Origin: a virus
Length of the DNA stretch: 21,539 bases
IMG/VR virus record: IMGVR_UViG_3300024432_000717
Span: 1 to 21,539 of that record
Reading direction: 5' to 3' (one strand)
This document shows positions 15,135 through 20,520 of the stretch, piece after piece. Under the pieces are notes generated by a model. The model worked only from the letters and a program-made list of their open reading frames with translations, was not told the origin of the DNA and did not search any database. Made by a program: the position numbers and the translations under genes. Position 1 is the first letter of the stretch, and each line of letters opens with the position of its first letter.

Positions 15135-15470
15135 TTAGTCGTAGCTAACCGACAACTCTTTTACCGCGTATTTGTACGGTCTATGCGTTATATCGACGTA
15201 AATCAATTCCTTATCACACATCTTTTTTAACATGGACCAGAGCCCTTCGTGGCTCGTATTTAACGCTTTTGCCAATTGTTTTTTTCGTCGTAAATCTTTA
15301 TCTTTATTTTTGTTATGTCTTAACTTATATTTTTCTTTATATTGTTTATCCTCTGATTTACACTTCCTACAAATTGAATATAAACCAAATCTCCCTGTCT
15401 TATTTGGTGAAAAAAACTCTATAGTAGCAGGTAAATCCCTACCACATTTAGGACATGTTTTAATTGACAT
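15135..15470 (-). CDS. Zinc-ribbon plus winged-helix-like DNA-binding protein
   Basis: 111 aa; start at ATG 15470 behind GGAGGAT, overlapping the upstream gene by 11 bp. Residues 5-38 form a CPKCG...LP..FF..N...GLYSICRKC zinc ribbon, a pattern common in small viral and bacterial proteins. A basic linker (residues 40-65) is followed by a segment (KQLAKALNTSHEGLWSMLKK, then KELIYVD) typical of a winged helix-turn-helix. It is the last gene of the leftward operon and probably binds DNA, perhaps as a regulator. The family is not identified further. Confidence 0.72.
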   Translation of the reverse strand: MSIKTCPKCGRDLPATIEFFSPNKTGRFGLYSICRKCKSEDKQYKEKYKLRHNKNKDKDLRRKKQLAKALNTSHEGLWSMLKKMCDKELIYVDITHRPYKYAVKELSVSYD

Positions 15471-16170
15471 TAATATCCTCCTTCTTTATCGATATTGTAT
15501 GATTACAATTAGGACATTGAAAAGATAAATATAGAGAGTCATCCAGTTTATCAACGCCCCCCGAAGTTTTCTTTTCCGTCTGCTTAGAGCATCCAGCGTT
15601 ATGAGGCGAATAATCGCTCCATAAATAGGCTCCACACTCAGAGCATTTCCGTTTATCCGTTTGTCGGGCGGAACCGACGTCGAGCTTCTCTAACAATCTT
15701 AAAAAGAATCTTTTATGAATGGTACTATCTTCACATTCTGAATATTTTTTCAATAATTCTCGATAGTTATTTTCTATATTTTCCTCCCATCCAATTCTAC
15801 CTTGAGCTACTTCGTTTAAAGCTTCTTTCAGCTCGGCGAAATCGTTATTTTGCTTCTCAATATGGCTCTTTATCCAAGTATGAAACATAGCTATATGTTC
15901 TTTCAGCTCGGCGATTTGTTCCCTAAGAATACCGATCTCCTTTATGTCGTCGTCTTCTCCTTCCTTAAAGGCTTCGAATTCTTTTTGTAATAAAATAAGT
16001 GCTTTTTGGATTTTGTCGATATAATTAAGATGAGTATCCAGATCCAAATCAACAGGTGTTTTTTGGCTAAATCTGGTTTTACCTAACTTCTTTTCCAACG
16101 CCTCGATCCTCTCGTTATGACTCGTTATTGCCTCCTCAACGCACGTTATTCTCTCGTCTTTCTCGCTCAT
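15460..16170 (-). CDS. Coiled-coil protein with C-terminal zinc knuckles
   Basis: 236 aa. ATG 16170 is chosen because it overlaps the upstream stop as ATGA and has GAGGG before it; a longer frame to 16200 would overlap the upstream gene further. Residues about 15-155 are coiled coil with heptads (AITSHNERIEALEKKLG, IKEIGILREQIAELKEHI). The C-terminus has KCSECGAYLW...HNAGC (a CxxC...H...C knuckle) and FQCPNCNHTI. The combination suggests an oligomeric, metal-bound nucleic-acid or protein binder. No known family recognised. Confidence 0.7.
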   Translation of the reverse strand: MSEKDERITCVEEAITSHNERIEALEKKLGKTRFSQKTPVDLDLDTHLNYIDKIQKALILLQKEFEAFKEGEDDDIKEIGILREQIAELKEHIAMFHTWIKSHIEKQNNDFAELKEALNEVAQGRIGWEENIENNYRELLKKYSECEDSTIHKRFFLRLLEKLDVGSARQTDKRKCSECGAYLWSDYSPHNAGCSKQTEKKTSGGVDKLDDSLYLSFQCPNCNHTISIKKEDINVN

Positions 16171-16397
16171 CCTAAATCCCTCTTTATAACTAATTCCCAT
16201 TGCTCGCTTAACCTCTCTATTTCCCTCTGCGCACCGTCAAGGCTCTCCTGAAGTACACCGTTCTCAGCCTCCCATTGTAATACCATTTTCCGATATTCGT
16301 CTCTTTCCCGGGTCAACTGTTTGTTAAGAATCTGCAAATCTGCGATCACTCTCTCGTTGTCCGCCACTACTTTTATTACCGCGTTGTTTTCGCTCAC
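16167..16397 (-). CDS. Small coiled-coil protein (76 aa)
   Basis: GTG start directly after the upstream TAG (TAGGTG), with GGTG 9-12 nt before it. Nearly the whole chain is one amphipathic helix (VIADLQILNKQLTRERDEYR, then ESLDGAQREIERLSEQWELV). It could pair with the coiled coil of the next gene, which it overlaps by four bases. Function unknown. Confidence 0.65.
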   Translation of the reverse strand: MSENNAVIKVVADNERVIADLQILNKQLTRERDEYRKMVLQWEAENGVLQESLDGAQREIERLSEQWELVIKRDLG

Positions 16398-16709
16398 CTA
16401 AGCCGCACCTACCACCTTGTATTTAGTGTATCCCTTACCGTTCCTATTGTCTCTTACAAAAATAATGTCGTTAGGAGTGAGAAAATTGTTAGAAGTTTTT
16501 ATTTCGCTAATTATCGCTATTCGCTCCTCGTACATTTCCTTAAGTAAAGGCAAACTCTCGTTAAGACACATTCTAACCAATTCGCAACGAGAAGGCGCTA
16601 AACCAGCCTCGTTTACTAAAGAATCCATAAACTTTAACATCTCTCTTGTTACGTTGATGCTAATCGTTTTCATTGTGCTTTCTTTTTTTCCTTCGGGCCA
16701 TCTCGGCAT
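16398..16709 (-). CDS. Ribbon-helix-helix DNA-binding protein
   Basis: 103 aa from ATG 16709, which overlaps the upstream stop as TAATG and follows GGAGGG. Residues 13-60 show a beta strand (KTISINVT), a helix (REMLKFMDSLVNEAG) and a second helix (SRCELVRMCLNESLPLLKEM), the MetJ/Arc/CopG ribbon-helix-helix layout. Such proteins dimerise and bind short inverted or tandem operators, so this is the best candidate in the window for a repressor of the repeated operator motifs. A further 40-residue C-terminal domain (PNDIIFVRDNRNGKGYTKYK) may bind a partner. Confidence 0.78.
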   Translation of the reverse strand: MPRWPEGKKESTMKTISINVTREMLKFMDSLVNEAGLAPSRCELVRMCLNESLPLLKEMYEERIAIISEIKTSNNFLTPNDIIFVRDNRNGKGYTKYKVVGAA

Positions 16710-17092
16710 TATAAACCCTCCGGAAAGTAATAATCGCACGTGTCTTGAACGTACCCTCCCACTCCGGTGTTAGCGTCGTATTTCCAATGCTCGTACTTCT
16801 TTTTGTCGCCGTTATACTTTAAGAACATAGGACATCCTTCGTTGCTACACTTCCTTAACTTCGCTTTGTCGTCTCCCTTTAACTTATACCATTGATATTC
16901 CCCGGTCTTAGGTAGCATGTAATCGTTATTAGGTTTCATATCCATTTCAATCATTCTATCCATAGCTTTAATTTGTTTAACTCTCTCTGGTGAGTCCTCG
17001 TCGAAGTTCTCCGAAGCCAACAGGCGGTCTAACTTACCGTTAATCTCTTCCAAGAAACTTAATATCGTATCTACTTTCTCTAACAAACTCAT
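16709..17092 (-). CDS. Unknown protein with helical start and cysteine-containing C-terminal domain
   Basis: 127 aa. Residues 1-27 form a short coiled coil (LLEKVDTILSFLEEINGKLD). The C-terminal half (KLRKCSNEGCPMFLKYNGDK, then ANTGVGGYVQDTCDYYFPEG) has three cysteines and aromatic residues, possibly a small metal-binding fold. It starts on the base after the upstream stop. No family recognised. Confidence 0.65.
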   Translation of the reverse strand: MSLLEKVDTILSFLEEINGKLDRLLASENFDEDSPERVKQIKAMDRMIEMDMKPNNDYMLPKTGEYQWYKLKGDDKAKLRKCSNEGCPMFLKYNGDKKKYEHWKYDANTGVGGYVQDTCDYYFPEGL

Positions 17093-17272
17093 TTATTCTT
17101 TCGCCTCTTTTTTCCTAAGCAAATCCCCTAACAAACGGACCATTAGATCCCACTCCTTAAGAGTTGCCGTTCCTTCGTTAAAGATTCCCGCTACAAACGA
17201 GAGATCGAATTTCTTAACTAAATATTCATAAAAATTATAATATTCTTCCTCTTTTATTTGTTCATTTTCCAT
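17093..17272 (-). CDS. Small acidic/helical protein (59 aa)
   Basis: A complete ATG-TAA frame (N-terminus MENEQIKEEEYYNFYEYLVK, C-terminus LLGDLLRKKEAKE) with a strong Shine-Dalgarno GGAGG on the minus strand eight bases before the start. It abuts the next gene exactly. It is the first gene after the non-coding segment 17273-17571. Function unknown. Confidence 0.68.
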   Translation of the reverse strand: MENEQIKEEEYYNFYEYLVKKFDLSFVAGIFNEGTATLKEWDLMVRLLGDLLRKKEAKE

Positions 17273-17571
17273 GACTTTTCCTCCAGATTATGGGACCTAT
17301 TTGCAGGGGAAAAATAGTAGAGTAGTATAATTTAATGTTAAACAAGAGGCTTGGAAAAAGAAATAGAAATCTAACCAAAAGACAAAAATTCAATGAGGTG
17401 ATTATAGCCTCCAAACTTCCCTTTCTGCTGGTCCACATAATCTTTGCGGTCGGTTGGTTAACCCTTCCCTCATCTCTCTCAGCACTTTGAGGTTTTGAAC
17501 ATTTTATATGAGGGGGAAGGAAGCGTTCCATCTGCAGATGGCTTGTCCCTTTCTAAACCGATTTCCGCTGA
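17273..17571 (-). ncRNA. Gene-free GC-richer segment, candidate RNA/operator region
   Basis: No convincing gene lies here, and the part 17400-17571 is visibly richer in G and C than its surroundings. It holds the perfect palindrome at 17528-17541, a stem between CCTTCCC-TCAT (17464-17474) and ATGAGGGGGAAGG (17508-17520), an inner CTCA/TGAG hairpin (17478-17491), and a GGTTAACC palindrome (17455-17462). Read on the minus strand it also contains ATCACCTC, a mimic of the 16S rRNA anti-Shine-Dalgarno. It could be a small RNA, a long leader for the four or five promoter-distal genes, or an operator/promoter region. GC-rich islands in AT-rich archaeal genomes often mark structured RNA. Confidence 0.4.
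17528..17541. promoter_or_regulatory. Perfect 14-bp palindrome CCATCTGCAGATGG
   Basis: A loopless perfect palindrome inside the leftward operon, 31 bp past the stop of the gene at 17572. Such sites commonly bind dimeric regulators; as RNA it could also form a tight hairpin. Confidence 0.55.
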
Positions 17572-17751
17572 TTATAAATATTTCCATTTTCCCTTTTCTT
17601 TATATTTAACTTTCCCACATTTGATACATTTAAAAAATAATTGATTAAATAATTTATCAAAAAAAAATCGAAACCATATATGTCTACAATTATAGAATGG
17701 ATACGTTTTTGATCCTCTCGGAAATAAATCAAAAATTTCAGTTTCACACAT
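17572..17751 (-). CDS. Small zinc-knuckle protein (59 aa)
   Basis: The start ATG 17751 follows a strong GAGGTGA that lies inside the end of the upstream gene. The product (MCETEIFDLFPRGSKTYPF at the start, FKCIKCGKVKYKEKGKWKYL at the end) carries one CxxC knuckle plus CRH at residues 22-24, which together could bind zinc. An overlapping alternative frame in the same place lacks a ribosome binding site. Unknown function. Confidence 0.68.
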   Translation of the reverse strand: MCETEIFDLFPRGSKTYPFYNCRHIWFRFFFDKLFNQLFFKCIKCGKVKYKEKGKWKYL

Positions 17752-17752
17752 T

Positions 17753-17941
17753 CTATTTTCTCACCTCTTTTCTCATAACTTCTTTAAAATGCTTTCTCTG
17801 TTCTGGAGTTAGGTTCTCGATGGGATAAGAGTTCCAGAAAGAACCTTTCGAGTCGTCATTAGCATGTGAAATCCTCGATTCTTGGGAGAGTTGCACTCCA
17901 TCATCAACTAAATCAGATTTCTCGGATTCTTCCTTAACCAT
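17753..17941 (-). CDS. Small acidic, polar protein (62 aa)
   Basis: Starts at ATG 17941 overlapping the upstream stop as TAATG, with GCGAGG before it. The N-terminal half is serine/aspartate-rich and probably disordered (EESEKSDLVDDGVQLSQES); the C-terminal half has an ENLTPEQRKHFKEVMRKEV helix. Its last codons contain the Shine-Dalgarno of the next gene. Unknown function. Confidence 0.65.
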   Translation of the reverse strand: MVKEESEKSDLVDDGVQLSQESRISHANDDSKGSFWNSYPIENLTPEQRKHFKEVMRKEVRK

Positions 17942-18081
17942 TATCCTCGCCTTACATTTATTTTTATTAAATATTCTTTTTCACAAATCCATTCAATAGT
18001 TCCGTCGTTCCATTCTACTAAATACTCCATTAGATGTCCACGTGGTCGCGACCACAATAGCTTTACAATAAAACTTTTCAT
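17941..18081 (-). CDS. Micro-protein (46 aa)
   Basis: Complete frame from ATG 18081 (overlapping the upstream TAA) to TAA 17941, behind a strong GAGGGGAGG. The product, MKSFIVKLLWSRPRGHLMEY and then LVEWNDGTIEWICEKEYLI, reads as a small beta-sheet protein of SH3/Tudor-like size ('yeVeWdDGtiewv.e..L'). That similarity is by eye only. Unknown function. Confidence 0.65.
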   Translation of the reverse strand: MKSFIVKLLWSRPRGHLMEYLVEWNDGTIEWICEKEYLIKINVRRG

Positions 18082-18257
18082 TATTTAGCCTCCCCTCTCG
18101 TTATAATAATCTTCACTATCGAACTCATGGAATAATAAACGTCCCTATATCCCGTTATCTGTACTCTGAAATACCCATCAGAAATCTCGTAGCTTGAATA
18201 TTCGTCGTCATGATAAATATCAGGGTATTCTCCTTTTATAACGATTGTAATTGTCAT
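18081..18257 (-). CDS. Micro-protein (58 aa), beta-rich
   Basis: ATG 18257 shares one base with the upstream TGA (TGATG), with GGAGG twelve bases before. A longer frame to 18377 runs wholly inside the upstream gene and is rejected as the start. The sequence (MTITIVIKGEYPDIYHDDEY, then YFRVQITGYRDVYYSMSSIV) looks like a small all-beta fold, a hydrophobic strand pattern with many tyrosines. Unknown function. Confidence 0.68.
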   Translation of the reverse strand: MTITIVIKGEYPDIYHDDEYSSYEISDGYFRVQITGYRDVYYSMSSIVKIIITRGEAK

Positions 18258-18451
18258 CAGTCGTAGTCCTCCGCCATTATTCTGTTTGTGTCCGACCATT
18301 CCGCGTAATACTCCTGCTCGTCCGCACCCCAAGGGCTTTCTATATGGTATCCCAATCTTTTTAATTGCTCGCAACAATAGTCTACTATTTTACCGTATTC
18401 CTTATCCGTTAGTTCGTGCGTAAACAAACCCTCCATAAAATCCTCGGACAC
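18257..18451 (-). CDS. Micro-protein (64 aa), acidic helical
   Basis: GTG start at 18451 behind AGGGGAATAGAA, the same initiation context as the upstream gene. The product is acidic with helices (THELTDKEYGKIVDYCCEQL) and ends in EYYAEWSDTNRIMAEDYD. It is coupled to its neighbours by spacings of two bases upstream and an overlap downstream. Small acidic proteins in early viral operons are sometimes host inhibitors or DNA mimics, but that is only a possibility here. Confidence 0.65.
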   Translation of the reverse strand: MSEDFMEGLFTHELTDKEYGKIVDYCCEQLKRLGYHIESPWGADEQEYYAEWSDTNRIMAEDYD

Positions 18452-18453
18452 TT

Positions 18454-18621
18454 CTATTCCCCTACCTCTTTCTTTAATTTTGCGTAATCTTTTTCTTCTA
18501 AATAAATCGTTATAATAGAACCCCCTTCTACAGAAATAGATAAAATATAAGGATAAACTTTCTTTCTTGAATCTATATTTTCTATTAATATAAAATTAGC
18601 ACCATAAACCTCAATCTGCAC
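18454..18621 (-). CDS. Micro-protein (55 aa), beta-rich
   Basis: GTG 18621 follows GGAGGAGGGGGAATAGAA, a very strong ribosome site lying in the end of the upstream gene. The product (MQIEVYGANFILIENIDSRK, then VYPYILSISVEGGSIITIYL) alternates hydrophobic strands and ends in a charged helix. It resembles the beta-rich protein at 18081 in general style. Unknown function. Confidence 0.65.
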   Translation of the reverse strand: MQIEVYGANFILIENIDSRKKVYPYILSISVEGGSIITIYLEEKDYAKLKKEVGE

Positions 18622-18623
18622 TT

Positions 18624-18755
18624 CTATTCCCCCTCCTCCACAGGATTACAATCGTCGCAGATTAAATCGTTTACCGAGACTATATAGGTCTCCAAATTAA
18701 CTTCGAACCAAGATTGCTTTCCGCATTTACTACATTTAAACATTATTTTAGCCAT
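18624..18755 (-). CDS. Zinc-ribbon micro-protein (43 aa)
   Basis: ATG 18755 behind GAGGT. Residues 8-11 (CSKC) and 33-36 (CDDC) form a complete four-cysteine zinc ribbon with a short connecting sheet (KQSWFEVNLETYIV), like rubredoxin-type knuckles in many archaeal and viral micro-proteins. The C-terminal EEGE codons carry the ribosome site of the next gene. A small protein- or nucleic-acid-binding role is likely. Confidence 0.7.
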   Translation of the reverse strand: MAKIMFKCSKCGKQSWFEVNLETYIVSVNDLICDDCNPVEEGE

Positions 18756-18760
18756 TTTTT

Positions 18761-18946
18761 TTACCTCTTTTTTAATTTCTTTTGCTCAGCTGTAATTATA
18801 GCCTTATACAACAATCGGACTATGTACCTAAAACAATCGGAATCGCTATATCGAGCGTTCAAATTTTTACCGTAGTGTTGTTTTACTCTCTCGAATTTTT
18901 TAAGAAGTTCCCTGCGTTCTTTTCCAAGATAAAAAGTTATTGTCAT
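18761..18946 (-). CDS. Small basic protein, ribbon-helix-helix-like
   Basis: 61 aa from ATG 18946, four bases after the upstream stop. A strand (TITFYL) is followed by two helices (KERRELLKKFERVKQHY; SDSDCFRYIVRLLYKAII), which fits a ribbon-helix-helix fold like the CopG group, and the protein is strongly basic. It may be a DNA-binding regulator near the operon start. Moderate confidence in the fold from pattern only. Confidence 0.68.
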   Translation of the reverse strand: MTITFYLGKERRELLKKFERVKQHYGKNLNARYSDSDCFRYIVRLLYKAIITAEQKKLKKR

Positions 18947-18950
18947 TTTT

Positions 18951-19091
18951 TTAACTCACTCTCTCGTATTCGATTAAAGTTAAATTAAATCGAGCTAAAG
19001 CTTTTTTCATGCTCTCTAAGTCTTTAGATGTCCAATACCTTTCAGCTGTACGGTCAGAACCAATCATACCATAAGTTATCTTAAATTTCAT
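18951..19091 (-). CDS. Micro-protein (46 aa)
   Basis: Complete ATG-TAA frame behind GAGGAATAAAAAAA, GAGGA lying in the last codons of the upstream gene. The product (MKFKITYGMIGSDRTAERYW, then LESMKKALARFNLTLIEYE) looks like a compact beta-alpha fold. Unknown function. Confidence 0.63.
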   Translation of the reverse strand: MKFKITYGMIGSDRTAERYWTSKDLESMKKALARFNLTLIEYERVS

Positions 19092-19096
19092 TTTTT

Positions 19097-19234
19097 TTAT
19101 TCCTCTTTTTTACGCTTCAATAAGGAGTTTGTATTACGCAGATAATCCAAAAGTGCGCTTTCAAGAGCGTAGAACTCAGCTTCCACGATCAAACAAACAC
19201 ATCCACGTATTACACTATTTTTTATACCGAGCAT
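19097..19234 (-). CDS. First micro-gene of the leftward operon (45 aa)
   Basis: ATG 19234 lies 36 bases from a TATA box and is preceded by TAGGAAA, so the leader is about ten bases. The product (MLGIKNSVIRGCVCLIVEAE, then FYALESALLDYLRNTNSLLK) is one helical segment with a basic tail. Unknown function. Confidence 0.62.
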   Translation of the reverse strand: MLGIKNSVIRGCVCLIVEAEFYALESALLDYLRNTNSLLKRKKEE

Positions 19235-19262
19235 TTTCCTAATAGATAAGAAGAATTTCTCT

Positions 19263-19270
19263 TATATAAA
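19263..19270 (-). promoter_or_regulatory. TATA box of the leftward operon
   Basis: On the minus strand this reads TTTATATA, the archaeal consensus, and lies about 25 bases before a likely start point near 19245 and 36 before ATG 19234. It is the only clear promoter for the leftward micro-gene cluster. Confidence 0.65.
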
Positions 19271-19345
19271 TAAAATCAGACGATTACTACTATCATATGT
19301 GTCATATTATCAAAAGTATTACAATATTAACAACAATATGATAAA

Positions 19346-19551
19346 TATTTATTTAATTAAAGAACTTTTTTGGCTATCAAGTTTTCGCTAAAACCCTCTC
19401 TATTACTACTACTATATGAAAGCCCCTCTTCTGTAGTTTTTAATGAAGCAATAATATATATAGATAATCCAACGAATAATAGTGTTAATAGTATGATAGT
19501 ATGGGGTTTTCTAACAGCATCCTAAAAAAAACATATTTAATTAAATAAATA
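19346..19551. repeat. 16-bp inverted repeat pair in the divergent region
   Basis: TATTTATTTAATTAAA (19346-19361) is the exact reverse complement of 19536-19551. The pair encloses about 174 bp that contain the frameshifted membrane ORF and three ATAGTATG-like tandem motifs (19478-19504). It may be operators, origin elements or ends of an inserted fragment; being A/T-only, chance is not excluded. Confidence 0.5.
19357..19520 (-). pseudogene. Frameshifted small membrane-protein ORF
   Basis: From ATG 19520 the frame reads MLLENP and would stop early, but in the -1 frame it continues as HTIILLTLLFVGLSIYIIAS, one transmembrane helix, then a polar tail (KTTEEGLSYSSSNREGFSEN, ending AKKVL) to TAA 19357. 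The join falls on A_AAC_CCC, a slippery heptamer by pattern; one extra C in the run would also restore one 54-aa frame. So it is a frameshift-expressed gene, a decayed gene, or an assembly error in a C run. Confidence 0.4.
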
Positions 19552-19590
19552 CTGATCATACTCTCATACTTCTGATAATATGTTTGGTAT

Positions 19591-19626
19591 GAAAGCTTAA
19601 ATACTATTGTACATATACTATACATA
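19591..19626 (+). promoter_or_regulatory. Leaderless promoter of the 44-aa gene
   Basis: GAAAG (BRE-like) and CTTAAATA (19596-19603) lie 31 nt before ATG 19627. The motif ATACTATT (19601-19608, reverse of AATAGTAT) overlaps the TATA box. Confidence 0.6.
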
Positions 19627-19761
19627 ATGGAGTCTTTAGAATTGTACCAGAAGGAGTTTCTAAAAACAAGGGAAAAGTTTAACGAAATAGGCTTTGAGCT
19701 TATAGGGACTAATTCTAATTCTAACGGAATACTTTATTTTACCGTCAGGAAGAAAAACTAA
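19627..19761 (+). CDS. Small leaderless protein (44 aa)
   Basis: First rightward gene from the divergent region. MESLELYQKEFLKTREKFNE is an amphipathic helix, followed by IGFELIGTNSNSNGILYFTV, which gives a helix-beta hairpin fold. It has its own promoter and no Shine-Dalgarno, so it is translated from a leaderless mRNA. Unknown function; regulatory or host-interaction roles are possible from position only. Confidence 0.62.
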   Translation: MESLELYQKEFLKTREKFNEIGFELIGTNSNSNGILYFTVRKKN

Positions 19762-19782
19762 TTATTTTTTTATAGATTCTTT

Positions 19783-19810
19783 ATTGTCATAATGCGACAA
19801 TATTTATATT
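19783..19810 (+). promoter_or_regulatory. Promoter and operator of the HTH gene
   Basis: ATTGTC-(7)-GACAAT (19783-19801) is an inverted repeat touching a TATA box TTTATATT (19803-19810), 31 nt before ATG 19834. A dimer bound here would cover the BRE/TATA region, so autoregulation by the gene's own product is a reasonable guess. Confidence 0.62.
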
Positions 19811-19833
19811 CGTATGAATTATAATTAATTATT

Positions 19834-20259
19834 ATGCGACTTAATAAAAAAGACCAAGTACATAAAACCATAGCCTATGATAAGGGATTGCGTTTAGCGG
19901 CAAAAGATATAAAAAGGAGATTGGAATTCTCAAAAATATCTGGCGTAATGAATGAATTAACGCAAAGGCATAAAACAACTATACGAGAAGAGTTTGAATA
20001 TCACACTTATCCAGATATAGATAAAATACGAGTAAAAGGCTTCCAGAATTTAGTTCGCTTATTGATTTATTTAAAGGATATATTAAAACAGATGTATCCT
20101 ACTGATGATGGAGAGAAATTAATAATAAAACTTAGAGACTTAAATCCAATGGATATTATTAAAGGAACTGATATTTTAGAAGTAATGAGTATATCAGAGA
20201 GAACATTCTATGATTATATAAACACGCTTCAAATGATATTGGATTATTCAAATTACTAA
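19834..20259 (+). CDS. Putative HTH transcriptional regulator
   Basis: 141 aa, leaderless. The N-terminal part is basic and helical (KDQVHKTIAYDKGLRLAAKD, IKRRLEFSKIS); the C-terminal 30 residues (DILEVMSISERTFYDYINTL) read as a helix-turn-helix, with ISERTFYDYI as the probable recognition helix. Located between the divergent control region and the packaging genes, it could switch on the late rightward operon or repress early genes. A small terminase-like DNA-recognition role is an alternative, as TerS proteins also have N-terminal HTHs, but here the HTH is at the C-terminus. Confidence 0.6.
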   Translation: MRLNKKDQVHKTIAYDKGLRLAAKDIKRRLEFSKISGVMNELTQRHKTTIREEFEYHTYPDIDKIRVKGFQNLVRLLIYLKDILKQMYPTDDGEKLIIKLRDLNPMDIIKGTDILEVMSISERTFYDYINTLQMILDYSNY

Positions 20260-20282
20260 TTTTTTTAACAAATTAAGAAAAA

Positions 20283-20405
20283 CTAAATTCTATCGTCTAA
20301 AGGATCGTCTCTAATTTTATAACTATTTATTCTCCTTATTAAATTTCTTTTTACGCGCCTTTTATTGTTCTCTCGTTTGGTTAAAATAGCTTTCTTTGAC
20401 TTCAT
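20283..20405 (-). CDS. Small very basic protein (40 aa)
   Basis: A complete ATG-TAG frame on the minus strand between two rightward genes (MKSKKAILTKRENNKRRVKR, then NLIRRINSYKIRDDPLDDRI), with GGTGG about 13 bases upstream. It is rich in lysine and arginine and so could bind nucleic acid. Its isolated antisense position and small size leave doubt. Confidence 0.45.
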   Translation of the reverse strand: MKSKKAILTKRENNKRRVKRNLIRRINSYKIRDDPLDDRI

Positions 20406-20465
20406 AATTTCTAATTATTCCCACCTTATTAATCAATGGGGACTATGACGATTTATTAAACCAAC

Positions 20466-20500
20466 ATACTATTAATATTCGCAATAGTATTATTTATATA
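20466..20500 (+). promoter_or_regulatory. Operator and TATA box before the packaging genes
   Basis: ATACTATT (20466-20473) and AATAGTAT (20483-20490) form an 8-bp inverted repeat with a nine-base spacer, next to TATA box TTTATATA (20493-20500), 28 nt before ATG 20521. AATAGTATTATTTA (20483-20496) recurs exactly after terL at 895-908. ATGACGAT occurs on both sides (near 20446 and 20500). The TATA box read in reverse could also serve the minus-strand gene at 20405. Confidence 0.65.
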
Positions 20501-20520
20501 TGACGATATACCAATATTAA

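Noticed and set aside
17394-17491. 30-aa hydrophobic peptide from a GTG behind GAG on the plus strand
   Set aside because: The GAGGTG motif itself forms the start, no separate ribosome site exists, and the stretch coincides with candidate RNA structure.
17262-17531. 89-aa minus-strand open frame over the gene-free segment
   Set aside because: No ribosome site, ends inside the next gene, composition unlike neighbours, and it runs through the candidate RNA structure.
17553-17747. 64-aa minus-strand frame
   Set aside because: Overlaps the better-supported 59-aa gene at 17572-17751, which has GAGGTGA before its start and a CxxC knuckle.
18258-18377. N-terminal extension of the 58-aa beta-rich gene
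   Set aside because: The extension lies wholly inside the upstream gene; the TGATG junction with GGAGG gives a clear internal start.
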